From: Paenibacillus sp.
Lineage (GTDB): Bacteria > Bacillota > Bacilli > Paenibacillales > NBRC-103111
Assembly (NCBI GenBank): GCA_029239545.1
Contig: JARBUQ010000142.1
Location: 1 to 9,156, forward strand
Length of the DNA stretch: 9,156 nucleotides
Direction of reading: 5' to 3'
The notes beneath the pieces were generated by a model, which was given only the letters and a program-made list of their open reading frames with translations, was not told where the DNA came from and did no database searches. The position numbers were made by a program, and so were the translations under genes. Below, in pieces: positions 1-5,129 of this stretch; position 1 is the first letter of the stretch; every line of letters starts with the position of its first letter.

Positions 1-218
1 CCTGAAACCGGAGCATAGAATCCTAAGCGACCTTGACGGTTCAAGCTTACCGCACGCTGATCCCATACACGCGTAAATACCATACGCCGCATAAGTTCAC
101 GCAATTGTTCATCGCTCAAATTCGGCAAAGCTGCTTGATCGATAACTTCTCCGTCAGCGGAAAGAATCGTTAACGGTTGAATCTCTTCCATCCTGACTTC
201 GGATAAAGATTTGCTCAT
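1..218 (-). CDS. pdhA: Pyruvate dehydrogenase E1 component subunit alpha, N-terminal part (cut by window edge)
   Basis: The minus strand from an ATG at 218 reads 72 codons without a stop and runs off the left edge. The protein begins MSKSLSEVRMEEIQPL and contains LRELMRRMVFTRVWDQRA followed by LNRQGRLGFYAPVSG. This is the typical N-terminal segment of thiamine-diphosphate E1 alpha subunits of Gram-positive pyruvate dehydrogenase; the ThDP-binding GDG motif would lie outside the window. E1 alpha/beta decarboxylates pyruvate and reductively acetylates the lipoyl group of E2, giving acetyl-CoA in the cytoplasm. The start is supported by GAGGTGATC (about 221-229 on the plus strand, read in reverse) at good spacing. 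In Bacillus and Paenibacillus pdhA heads a pdhABCD operon, which would continue leftward. The leader upstream is unusually long and repeat-rich. LipL, which lipoylates E2 subunits, is encoded about 1 kb away. Confidence 0.93.
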   Translation of the reverse strand, partial: MSKSLSEVRMEEIQPLTILSADGEVIDQAALPNLSDEQLRELMRRMVFTRVWDQRAVSLNRQGRLGFYAPVS

Positions 219-256
219 GACGATCACCTCGAACTAGTATTGTTTGCTGCATCATT

Positions 257-300
257 CATAAACTGTTATAGTATATTACATAAACTGTTTCAGAAAACTG
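257..300. repeat. AAACTG repeats in pdhA leader
   Basis: CATAAACTGTT occurs exactly at 257-267 and 279-289, spaced 22 bp, about two helical turns. A third AAACTG follows at 295-300. The inverse, CAGTTT, is at 324-329 and again at 374-379 within the promoter spacer. The second copy extends to AAACTGTTT, which is almost its own reverse complement. The same-face spacing suggests a cooperative DNA-binding site, but the region is AT-rich and chance is not excluded. Confidence 0.35.
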
Positions 301-330
301 TGTGAGTCTGTACTTATACATAGCAGTTTC

Positions 331-345
331 CTTGATAATATCAAG
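331..345. repeat. 15-bp palindrome in pdhA leader, possible operator
   Basis: CTTGATAATATCAAG is a perfect inverted repeat with 7-bp arms and a single central base. It would lie about 12-26 bp downstream of the predicted pdhA transcription start, a usual position for a repressor operator. It is AT-rich with no following T tract, so a terminator is unlikely. I cannot assign it to a known regulator. Confidence 0.45.
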
Positions 346-362
346 TATAACAGGGCACTCTC

Positions 363-391
363 ATTATATAGTACAGTTTCGTAAAAAGCTA
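363..391 (-). promoter_or_regulatory. Candidate pdhA promoter
   Basis: Read on the minus strand, a perfect TATAAT lies at 368-363. Seventeen bases upstream is a poor -35 match, TAGCTT (391-386). It is the best sigma-A -10 in the pdhA/esterase gap. Transcription would begin near 357, giving an untranslated leader of about 140 nt before the pdhA ATG. The weak -35 box is compatible with an activated promoter, but that is inference. Confidence 0.45.
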
Positions 392-408
392 GTGACACTT
401 TGTTTTTT

Positions 409-438
409 TTGTCGAATTTGTCGAGCCACAATTATTAT
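409..438 (+). promoter_or_regulatory. Weak candidate promoter for the esterase gene
   Basis: TTGTCG (409-414) is followed after 18 bp by TATTAT (433-438), a partial sigma-A match, about 60 nt upstream of the ATG at 498. The region is very AT-rich with T tracts at 400-410, so other pairings are possible. It lies back to back with the pdhA promoter candidate. Confidence 0.25.
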
Positions 439-497
439 TTTGTGCTAAAAGATTATTTTTCACTCCCTATTTTTTACTGACTAAGGAGACTTGTCCT

Positions 498-1226
498 ATG
501 AATGATTCGATCTATTACAAACGAACCCTTATTAAAGAAAAATTACCCTCTGCTGTCCTGCAAGAAACACGAAGCATACGAATAGTGCTGCCGCCAGGTT
601 ATAACGAGCTGTTAACTTATCCTGTTCTTTACTGTCAGGATGGAGAAGATTTCATCAACTTCGGACGTGTGGCGACGATTATGACACGTTTGATTTTGGA
701 TGAAGGGTTAGAGCCAGCCATCATTGTTGCTGTAGACGTGGATAAAGCTGTGCGTACTGAGGAATATGCGCCTGAAGGCTCGCGGTTCTCCGCTTATTGC
801 CGCTTTTTCGCTACGGAGCTGATCCCTTTTGTAGAGGAACACTACCCAGTACGAAAGAATCCAGAATCCCGCATACTTGCTGGCGATTCCTTGGGCGGCA
901 CTGTCTCGCTGCACTTGGCACTGGAGTACCCTGATTTGTTCAAACGCGTGATGGCGCTCTCAGGCGCATTCCTCGGAAGCACCCAGGAACGGCTGCTTTC
1001 AGAGCAGGACTTATCTTGGCTGGAGCTGTACATGCTCATTGGTTTGCAGGAGGAAAATGTGGAAACGACAAGAGGCACTTTCGATTTCTTGGCCGCCAAC
1101 CGCTCGACTCGCGACTTATTGGAGCAGCGCAGCACTCGTTTAACTTATTTGGAGGAAGAAGGCAAACACCTGTGGGGATTTTGGCAGCAGCAGCTTCCGT
1201 CTGCCCTGCATCATTTTCTGGGATGA
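498..1226 (+). CDS. Alpha/beta-hydrolase, esterase D / Fes-like family
   Basis: A 242-residue cytoplasmic protein with no signal peptide. It shows the putative-esterase fold of the Fes/IroE/esterase D group (Pfam Esterase family). An N-terminal strand region with LPPGYN (31-36) leads into PVLYCQDGEDF, the usual first-strand signature. The nucleophile elbow is G129-D130-S131-L132-G133, with Ser131 as nucleophile. The C-terminal GKHLWGFW (222-229) supplies the probable catalytic His224. The acid residue is uncertain; some members of the family work as a Ser-His dyad. TAAGGAG (482-488) sits 9 nt before the ATG. It is a single gene, divergent from pdhA and convergent with lipL, and ends in a shared terminator. 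Relatives hydrolyse siderophore trilactones, acyl-thiols or small acetyl esters. Nothing nearby points to siderophores, so the substrate is unknown. Family assignment is firm; specificity is not. Confidence 0.88.
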   Translation: MNDSIYYKRTLIKEKLPSAVLQETRSIRIVLPPGYNELLTYPVLYCQDGEDFINFGRVATIMTRLILDEGLEPAIIVAVDVDKAVRTEEYAPEGSRFSAYCRFFATELIPFVEEHYPVRKNPESRILAGDSLGGTVSLHLALEYPDLFKRVMALSGAFLGSTQERLLSEQDLSWLELYMLIGLQEENVETTRGTFDFLAANRSTRDLLEQRSTRLTYLEEEGKHLWGFWQQQLPSALHHFLG

Positions 1227-1238
1227 TTAGCTCCACTT

Positions 1239-1291
1239 ACAGCAAAAGGCATCGATCGGAGTGATTCTCTTCGATCGATGCCTTTTGCTGT
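1239..1291. terminator. Bidirectional intrinsic terminator
   Basis: A perfect 20-bp inverted repeat (1239-1258 with 1272-1291) extends by a G-U, an A-T and a G-C pair to about 23 bp around a 7-nt loop (1262-1268). Within it, the GGCATCGATCG core is flanked by AAAA on one side and TTTT on the other. Either strand therefore gives a GC-containing hairpin followed by UUUUGCUGU. It sits 12 nt after the esterase stop and 20 nt after the lipL stop, between convergent genes. Confidence 0.85.
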
Positions 1292-1311
1292 ACCACGCTG
1301 CTGCTGTGAGA

Positions 1312-2250
1312 TCAGCTATCATAACGCTGTCTGAGCTCCGCAGCCTTGCCAAGCATATCCTGCATAGCAGGAAGCTGTGGATGACGACCGGAAATCCCGC
1401 CCCATGCCTCTATCGTTTGCTGCAGGGCCAATACTAGGGTGCGCATCGTAATTCCCTTGCCTGCTGCAAGGCTTACCAAGCTTCCCATCGTGGCCGGCTT
1501 AACATGAGGATACGGAAATGATGGTTCCTTAACCGGGTTAAGACCATCATCAAGCACCTCATCAGCAGCCATCTCGTAGAACATACGCACCATATGCCCT
1601 CTTCGTTCAGCATGTCCTTCCACCAGGATAAAGGCCTGGACGACATAAGCTTTGTTCTGTCTGCGTTGAGAAATCCCACAGAACTTCCGCCCATCCACCG
1701 CCAAGTCAAATGTGCCTGGGCAGTACGAACCCTCCACCTCCCCAGTCTCGATCTCAACACCGAATCGTTGGAGCGTCTCCGCAATCAGCTGGCGCATCAG
1801 CTCGAATCCGGCTTGAAAATTCTGTTTGCCCTCTGTGCTGGGAACAACCAGCGAAATGTTCAGAACACCCGGGTCCAAGGGAACAGCCGCCCCGCCAGAA
1901 CTGCGAACTGCCACTTGATAGCCTTGCGCGCTTAGCCAGTTCATTCCCAGCTCCGCTTTAGGAAGACGGCGGTCTCGAAGACCGAGCACTAACGCTTTCT
2001 CATGTCTCCACAGATGGACTACCGGTGCGGCTCCCTCTCCTACTTTTTTGCACATAAGCTCATCATAAGCAAACGGGAACAGAACATCTCCCACTAGTGT
2101 CCTCGAGCTTGTGTCGTGCAGGTAGAAGCCTCCCCGAGGCAGCCCTATTCCAGGGCCACTCGTTGTAACATCCTCCAGATCATTCTCCTGATGAACAGTC
2201 TCACTCTGATTATGATCTAACTCATTTTCACTGCTTGGTCTTGTTGTCAT
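1312..2250 (-). CDS. lipL: Octanoyl-[GcvH]:protein N-octanoyltransferase (lipoyl amidotransferase)
   Basis: A 312-residue member of the biotin/lipoate A/B ligase (BPL_LplA_LipB) fold. The Bacillus-type LipL signatures are visible: RSSGGAAVPLDPGVLNIS (116-133) for the acyl-binding loop, GSYCPGTFDL (174-183) with probable catalytic Cys177, and GRKFCGISQRR (187-197). In Firmicutes LipM loads octanoate on GcvH and LipL moves octanoyl/lipoyl groups from GcvH to E2 subunits through a thioester on cysteine, so a target is the PDH complex encoded next door. No ATP-dependent ligase C-terminal domain is evident. The first 35 or so residues are polar, acidic and unlike the compact N-terminus of known LipL. 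The ATG at 2250 lies 12 nt after AAGGAG, slightly far, and an out-of-frame ATG lies closer to it. The gene is 56 nt downstream of the Moco oxidoreductase gene, probably cotranscribed. LipM is less likely because of the FCGISQRR motif. Confidence 0.85.
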   Translation of the reverse strand: MTTRPSSENELDHNQSETVHQENDLEDVTTSGPGIGLPRGGFYLHDTSSRTLVGDVLFPFAYDELMCKKVGEGAAPVVHLWRHEKALVLGLRDRRLPKAELGMNWLSAQGYQVAVRSSGGAAVPLDPGVLNISLVVPSTEGKQNFQAGFELMRQLIAETLQRFGVEIETGEVEGSYCPGTFDLAVDGRKFCGISQRRQNKAYVVQAFILVEGHAERRGHMVRMFYEMAADEVLDDGLNPVKEPSFPYPHVKPATMGSLVSLAAGKGITMRTLVLALQQTIEAWGGISGRHPQLPAMQDMLGKAAELRQRYDS

Positions 2251-2306
2251 TCTCTAACATTGCTCCTTCAATCTATTCTTTTGGATATACTTGATTCTCG
2301 ACCGCC

Positions 2307-3677
2307 CTACGCATCCCAGTTCTTAGGCCTCAAGCCCGGTACCCAAGCATCGATATCGTAACCGCGGACTTCCCAATACCCGATATGCACCTCGTCAATC
2401 AGCTCTATGCCCTGGAGCCATTTCACCGATTTGTAGGCATACATCTTAGGCACAATTAAACGAACAGGACCTCCGAGCTTTTGAGGAATCGGCTTACCGT
2501 CAAGCAGAACTGCTACCATCACATCGTCCAGAGCAGCTTGTGCCAGCGTAAGTGAGTCTGTATATACCCCGTCGCCCGAGTAGAACTTGACCATTAGAGC
2601 CTTCGACTGCACGCCAGCCATCTCCAGCAGCTTGGATAGTTTAATGCCTTCCCAAGTGTTCTTGTAGACCGACCAGCCCGTTACACAATGAAAATCACTG
2701 ACCTGCACGCTGCGAGCGAGCTCAGTAAACTCATTCCAATTCCACGATTGCGGTTTATCCACCAGCCCGGTTAAGGTGAATTTCCAGTTGTCAGATGAAA
2801 AGGCAGGGATCGGAGTTACCGAATAAATACGGTACTGACCTTGGCTTCCCCCACCAATCGGCACGATCGAATCCGGCAAAGGCTGCGGAGCAGGCAGCAT
2901 CGCATTCCCATCCTTGGTCGGATCATAAGAGCTTAAATCCACTCCCCCGCTTCCGCCGCCAGAGAACAACCAACGACCGAATTTGGGGCCGATCAATACA
3001 ACCAAAAGTCCTGCAATCCCCCAACGAATAAAAGACCGCCGCGTATACAATACATCCCGGATCGTTTCACTAATAGAGCGTGGTGTTTCCAGTTGGATAG
3101 CAGCACCACGCTCCCCGATGGCTGCACCATTCTGGATCTGAGCTCGATTGCCATTTGTTTCGCGCTGCATTACAGCGCCTGGACGGCGCATCTTGAGCCA
3201 ACGGCTGCGTGTAACGGAATGGAAGATCGCATAAGGAACGCCAACCCAAGTAATTAAATCATGTAAAGTAAGAGCCACATTACTCCATATGGGCGGAAAT
3301 CGGCGGAATTGCCATAACAAAATACCAGAGACAATCCAACCAACCAGCAAGACCAGCACCACAGCTAAGTTCCATTGCTGCTCGGGCTTGCCTCTTAGTT
3401 GTCGAATATGACGAATCATCTTGGGCAAATAGATCAACACAATAACTGTAGATAAAAGCCCTAGCCATATGTGGGCTTCCTTGGTTAGTACACGCACAAC
3501 CCCCAACTCCCGAAAGGGTTGGAAGAACAGGAGGATCCCACTGACAGTTAATAACAGAACAAGCCAAGCATTCCATGTATGTAGTGCAGACAGCTTCTTA
3601 CCGAAAGTCTTCCTCCGCCAATTTCCCCATAGCCCCATGCTGAACCGCACCCTTCCAAAGGGATTATATTCCATCAT
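2307..3677 (-). CDS. Membrane cytochrome b-like domain fused to sulfite oxidase/YedY-type molybdopterin oxidoreductase
   Basis: A 456-residue two-part protein. Residues 31-155 form four predicted membrane helices with histidines at 33, 69, 90, 139 and 153, candidate b-heme ligands as in cytochrome b561/MsrQ-like proteins. A 55-residue polar loop follows, then T212-R-R-S-F-I-R218 directly before a fifth hydrophobic segment (219-238): a twin-arginine export motif inside the protein. Residues 280-456 are an oxidoreductase molybdopterin-binding domain with FHCVTGWSV; Cys331 should ligate molybdenum. Positive charges put the loop inside and the Moco domain outside, so the enzyme resembles MsrP and MsrQ in one chain. 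The substrate is unknown (protein methionine sulfoxide, other S- or N-oxides, or sulfite). No good ribosome site precedes ATG 3677. ATG 3638 (residue 14), preceded by GGAAGGGTG, is a credible alternative. lipL follows after 56 nt. Confidence 0.88.
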   Translation of the reverse strand: MMEYNPFGRVRFSMGLWGNWRRKTFGKKLSALHTWNAWLVLLLTVSGILLFFQPFRELGVVRVLTKEAHIWLGLLSTVIVLIYLPKMIRHIRQLRGKPEQQWNLAVVLVLLVGWIVSGILLWQFRRFPPIWSNVALTLHDLITWVGVPYAIFHSVTRSRWLKMRRPGAVMQRETNGNRAQIQNGAAIGERGAAIQLETPRSISETIRDVLYTRRSFIRWGIAGLLVVLIGPKFGRWLFSGGGSGGVDLSSYDPTKDGNAMLPAPQPLPDSIVPIGGGSQGQYRIYSVTPIPAFSSDNWKFTLTGLVDKPQSWNWNEFTELARSVQVSDFHCVTGWSVYKNTWEGIKLSKLLEMAGVQSKALMVKFYSGDGVYTDSLTLAQAALDDVMVAVLLDGKPIPQKLGGPVRLIVPKMYAYKSVKWLQGIELIDEVHIGYWEVRGYDIDAWVPGLRPKNWDA

Positions 3678-3703
3678 TCCGTGCCGTTACCCAGGTTCCT
3701 AAC

Positions 3704-3735
3704 TTATATTGTATAGTAATTAATCGTCCGACGAA
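3704..3735 (-). promoter_or_regulatory. Possible promoter of the Moco oxidoreductase gene
   Basis: On the minus strand an AT-rich TATACAATATAA (3715-3704) offers overlapping -10 candidates, but no convincing -35 lies 16-18 bp upstream. It is the only promoter-like stretch between the upstream terminator (3764-3797) and the start codon, so transcription should begin hereabouts. The exact boxes are not resolved. Confidence 0.25.
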
Positions 3736-3763
3736 AGGTGTAACAAGCTGCTGACAGATCAAA

Positions 3764-3797
3764 TAAAAAAACCTCCGAGCAGATCGCTCCAAGAGGT
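3764..3797 (-). terminator. Intrinsic terminator of the 97-residue orphan gene
   Basis: Minus-strand RNA reads ACCTCT, a two-base bulge, GAGC, loop GATCT, then GCTC and GGAGGT, followed by seven T. The stem therefore has 10 bp with one G-U pair. It lies 57 nt after the stop codon at 3854 and upstream of the Moco gene promoter, separating the two units. The plus strand lacks a T tract, so it is one-way. Confidence 0.75.
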
Positions 3798-3853
3798 CAT
3801 TCATTTATGTATTCAACAAGATATTGATATGCAGTTAGCCGTCAACCAGACAA

Positions 3854-4147
3854 CTAGGCCAATTGCTGGCGGCTAGACTTCTGCTGGAGCAAATTGAACA
3901 AGGATAAAATGAAATCCTGATGCTTGGAGCAGCGGAATGAGATCTTCATCTCACCTTTCCAATAAAACGCAAATAGATTGTTTTTCTGTCCGATTACTAG
4001 CTCAACATCCCAGCAATTGTCCCGAAGCTTGTACTTGTCTTTGTTAAAAAACAATTTCGGTCCCTCCGAAGTATGATACATCCCAAAAAAATCGCCGCCT
4101 ACCTTGAAATAAAACCCTTGCTCCATCACACCAGCATTTCCGTACAC
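3854..4147 (-). CDS. Unrecognised 97-residue protein behind a cyclic di-GMP riboswitch
   Basis: I do not recognise this family. It is small, soluble-looking and rich in aromatic residues (GFYFKVGGDFFGMYHTS; LFAFYWKGEMKISF), with the alternating pattern expected of beta strands, a short amphipathic helix near the end (FILSLFNLLQQK) and a polar tail. There are two cysteines, no signal peptide and no membrane segment. It has no PilZ-type RxxxR or DxSxxG motif, so it is not an obvious cyclic di-GMP receptor. I place the start at GTG 4147, 9 nt after AAGGAG (4162-4157); an in-frame TTG at 4153 is only 3 nt from it and unlikely. The 5' leader carries a GEMM-like aptamer and terminator, and the gene has its own terminator, so it is monocistronic. 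The context suggests a role in a cyclic di-GMP response such as motility, biofilm or surface properties; that is inference. Confidence 0.7.
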   Translation of the reverse strand: MYGNAGVMEQGFYFKVGGDFFGMYHTSEGPKLFFNKDKYKLRDNCWDVELVIGQKNNLFAFYWKGEMKISFRCSKHQDFILSLFNLLQQKSSRQQLA

Positions 4148-4203
4148 GTTCAATCACTCCTTATCATTATGAATTTGTCGTCCCGCAATAGGTCTATATA
4201 CAG

Positions 4204-4236
4204 AAAAAACTCCAACCTCCTTTGGTAACTGGCTGG
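4204..4236 (-). terminator. Riboswitch-controlled terminator
   Basis: CCAGCC (4236-4231) can pair with GGTTGG (4217-4212), with an inner CC/GG pairing, followed by AG and six T (4209-4204). The left arm is part of the aptamer's last helix. Aptamer folding and terminator folding are therefore mutually exclusive, which predicts an ON switch: bound ligand prevents termination. The start codon of the controlled gene is 56 nt downstream. Confidence 0.65.
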
Positions 4237-4300
4237 CTTAGCCTGTAGGCTGTAGCCCCTGTAGTTTTGCGCCGCTGGCTTTCACCAGGTTTGCCGTATC
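4222..4300 (-). promoter_or_regulatory. Cyclic di-GMP-I (GEMM) riboswitch aptamer
   Basis: Minus-strand RNA from 4300 carries the conserved GEMM pieces in order. GATACGGCAAACC (4300-4288) is followed by CTGGT-GAAA-GCCAG, a hairpin closed by a GAAA tetraloop. Then come GGCGCAAAAC (consensus GACGCAAAGC), ACTACAGGGGCTA, a short hairpin AGCC-TACA-GGCT, and AAGCCAGCCAGTTACC with the typical GTTACC ending (4229-4224). The third helix can form from GGGGCT with AGCCAGCC and ACT with AGT. Two core bases differ from the common consensus (G for A in GACGC, A for G in AAAGC), and the outer P1 helix is short. The ligand is inferred from sequence resemblance only; 3',3'-cGAMP variants share this architecture. 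Confidence 0.82.
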
Positions 4301-4328
4301 AAGAATGTTCGAAGTTTGTCGTTAATTC

Positions 4329-4349
4329 TATGCTTGTCTCGTAAGCATA
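4329..4349. repeat. Inverted repeat upstream of the riboswitch
   Basis: TATGCTT (4329-4335) and AAGCATA (4343-4349) are perfect 7-bp arms around a 7-base spacer. The repeat lies 28 bp before the aptamer, between it and the likely promoter, with no T tract. It may be an extra leader hairpin or an operator. Confidence 0.35.
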
Positions 4350-4401
4350 CAGGATTGTTCACCACCAGACATCGTTCTTTTTTCCTAATTTACTAATAAA
4401 A

Positions 4402-4430
4402 ATTATAAGATACTTTGTAGAAATAAAAAA
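4402..4430 (-). promoter_or_regulatory. Candidate promoter of the riboswitch transcript
   Basis: A perfect TATAAT lies at 4407-4402 on the minus strand. The -35 region is only a T-rich tract shared with the terminator of the preceding gene. A start near 4395 would give a leader of about 250 nt, carrying the inverted repeat, aptamer and terminator before the GTG. Confidence 0.4.
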
Positions 4431-4459
4431 AGAAGACCGGGAGTAACCGATCTTCTTTT
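4427..4459 (-). terminator. Intrinsic terminator of the YjcZ-like gene
   Basis: Minus-strand AGAAGATCGG pairs with CCGGTCTTCT (one U-G pair) around a 6-nt loop and is extended by A-T pairs. It is followed by TTTTTTTATTT. It stands 25 nt after the stop codon at 4485. On the plus strand the stem has a C-A mismatch, so it works mainly leftward. Confidence 0.8.
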
Positions 4460-4484
4460 GTGAAAAGAGTCTTCACAGGCTATT

Positions 4485-4601
4485 TCAGAATCCAAAGGGG
4501 CGAACAATAATCACCAGCAAGATGTAAAGAACTAAGATAATTCCGATGGATGAAAATCCACCAATACCACAACCTGCACCTGCTCCTGCAACATATCCCA
4601 T
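4485..4601 (-). CDS. YjcZ-like small hydrophobic (sporulation-associated) protein, 38 residues
   Basis: The ATG at 4601 opens 38 codons to a TGA at 4485. The protein is MGYVAGAGAGCGIGGFSSIG followed by a single hydrophobic helix (IILVLYILLVIIV) and RPFGF. A glycine-rich N-terminus, then one membrane helix and a very short tail is the pattern of the YjcZ family of tiny spore-associated proteins in Bacillales. GAGGAGG lies 7 nt before the ATG, a very strong ribosome site, and a canonical terminator follows, so it is a complete single-gene unit. Members of this family are abundant and multicopy; their molecular role is not established. The N-terminal cysteine is unusual for a membrane peptide of this kind. 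Confidence 0.78.
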   Translation of the reverse strand: MGYVAGAGAGCGIGGFSSIGIILVLYILLVIIVRPFGF

Positions 4602-4707
4602 GTTCCGTCCTCCTCTTTTCGATGCTTCCTCTGTGGCTTTACCACACTACACACTATATGAATGAGGAGGATTCGCGGCATGGATATACGCCCGTTCCTA
4701 CAAAAAA

Positions 4708-4951
4708 TCACTGCTTTTTTTCCGGAGCCTGACCCTCGCAACTGCTGTAGGTTAGGTTAGCGCCCGCAGCCGCAGCCTTTTGATTTGACATTTGCTGATA
4801 GAATGCCTTTGTGTCTACAGCAAGCCGCACAATCTCGACGGCAAGCTGCCCTCCCGGAACTGAACAAATTGCACACGTTTCTACAGAAAACACTTTCCCT
4901 GCCTCTTCCTCTACCAGCTACACCAGCATTTTTATTAAGATATGGTTTCAT
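4708..4951 (-). pseudogene. Small gene of unknown function, apparently frameshifted (about 80 residues if repaired)
   Basis: An ATG at 4951 follows GAGGAGG by 7 nt and starts MKPYLNKNAGVAG. From about 4914 that frame turns into an unlikely run with AGA/AGG codons and many cysteines, ending at 4757. The neighbouring frame, open from a stop at about 4920 down to 4708, has natural codon use. It reads VEEEAGKVFSVETCAICSVP, then a regular amphipathic stretch (QLAVEIVRLAVDTKAFYQQM) and a polar end (EGQAPEKKQ). Removing one base of the CC pair at 4914-4915 joins them as ...NAGVAVEEEAGK..., a single acidic protein of 80 residues with a CAIC motif. It may be a sequencing error or a true frameshift. 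Alternatively a short protein starts at GTG 4893. I do not recognise the family. Confidence 0.5.
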
Positions 4952-4971
4952 ATCGTTTCCTCCTCTTCACT

Positions 4972-4993
4972 CGGAATACTGTAGTTTATTCCG
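4972..4993. repeat. Inverted repeat just upstream of the frameshifted gene
   Basis: CGGAATA (4972-4978) and TATTCCG (4987-4993) are perfect 7-bp arms around 8 bases. The repeat ends about 20 bp upstream of the ATG at 4951, immediately before its ribosome site, in a gap between divergent genes. It could be an operator or a leader hairpin. There is no T tract. Confidence 0.4.
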
Positions 4994-5011
4994 TTCTGTG
5001 AGAAGAGGAAA

Positions 5012-5052
5012 GGGACAGGTTATTCAAGGATATTCACCTTATTTTCTGTCCC
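5012..5052. repeat. Inverted repeat GGGACAG...CTGTCCC in divergent gap
   Basis: GGGACAG (5012-5018) and CTGTCCC (5046-5052) are perfect arms separated by 27 bases that contain a partial AAGG/CCTT repeat. The rest of the gap 4952-5129 holds no further gene, and I cannot fix promoter boxes in it. The two repeats here may be regulator sites for either flanking gene. Confidence 0.35.
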
Positions 5053-5129
5053 AAAAGACAATGTGGATAGCGGTCTGCTCGTATGTTAGACTAAAACACA
5101 TAACGAATATGCTCAGAGGTGACCTGAAA

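Noticed and set aside
842..1135. Minus-strand frames opposite the esterase gene
   Set aside because: Shadows of a gene with a clear catalytic serine motif and ribosome site.
1594..1961. Two overlapping plus-strand frames of 83 and 113 codons
   Set aside because: Antisense to lipL; no ribosome site and no recognisable motif.
4680..4760. Plus-strand 26-codon frame (MDIRPFLQK...) preceded by GAGGAGG
   Set aside because: It is antisense to the better-supported small gene, has no terminator or homologue I know, and the purine-rich site may be chance.
4757..4951. Intact 64-codon cysteine- and arginine-rich frame with a strong ribosome site
   Set aside because: Rare AGA/AGG-rich codon use and irregular composition after codon 13, while the overlapping frame looks coding; more likely the shifted half of one gene. 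Kept only as an alternative.
4785..5129. Long N-terminal extension of the 5130-5393 frame
   Set aside because: It is antisense to the small gene at 4708-4951, has no ribosome site at its ATG, and the composition is not protein-like; TTG 5130 has a good site.
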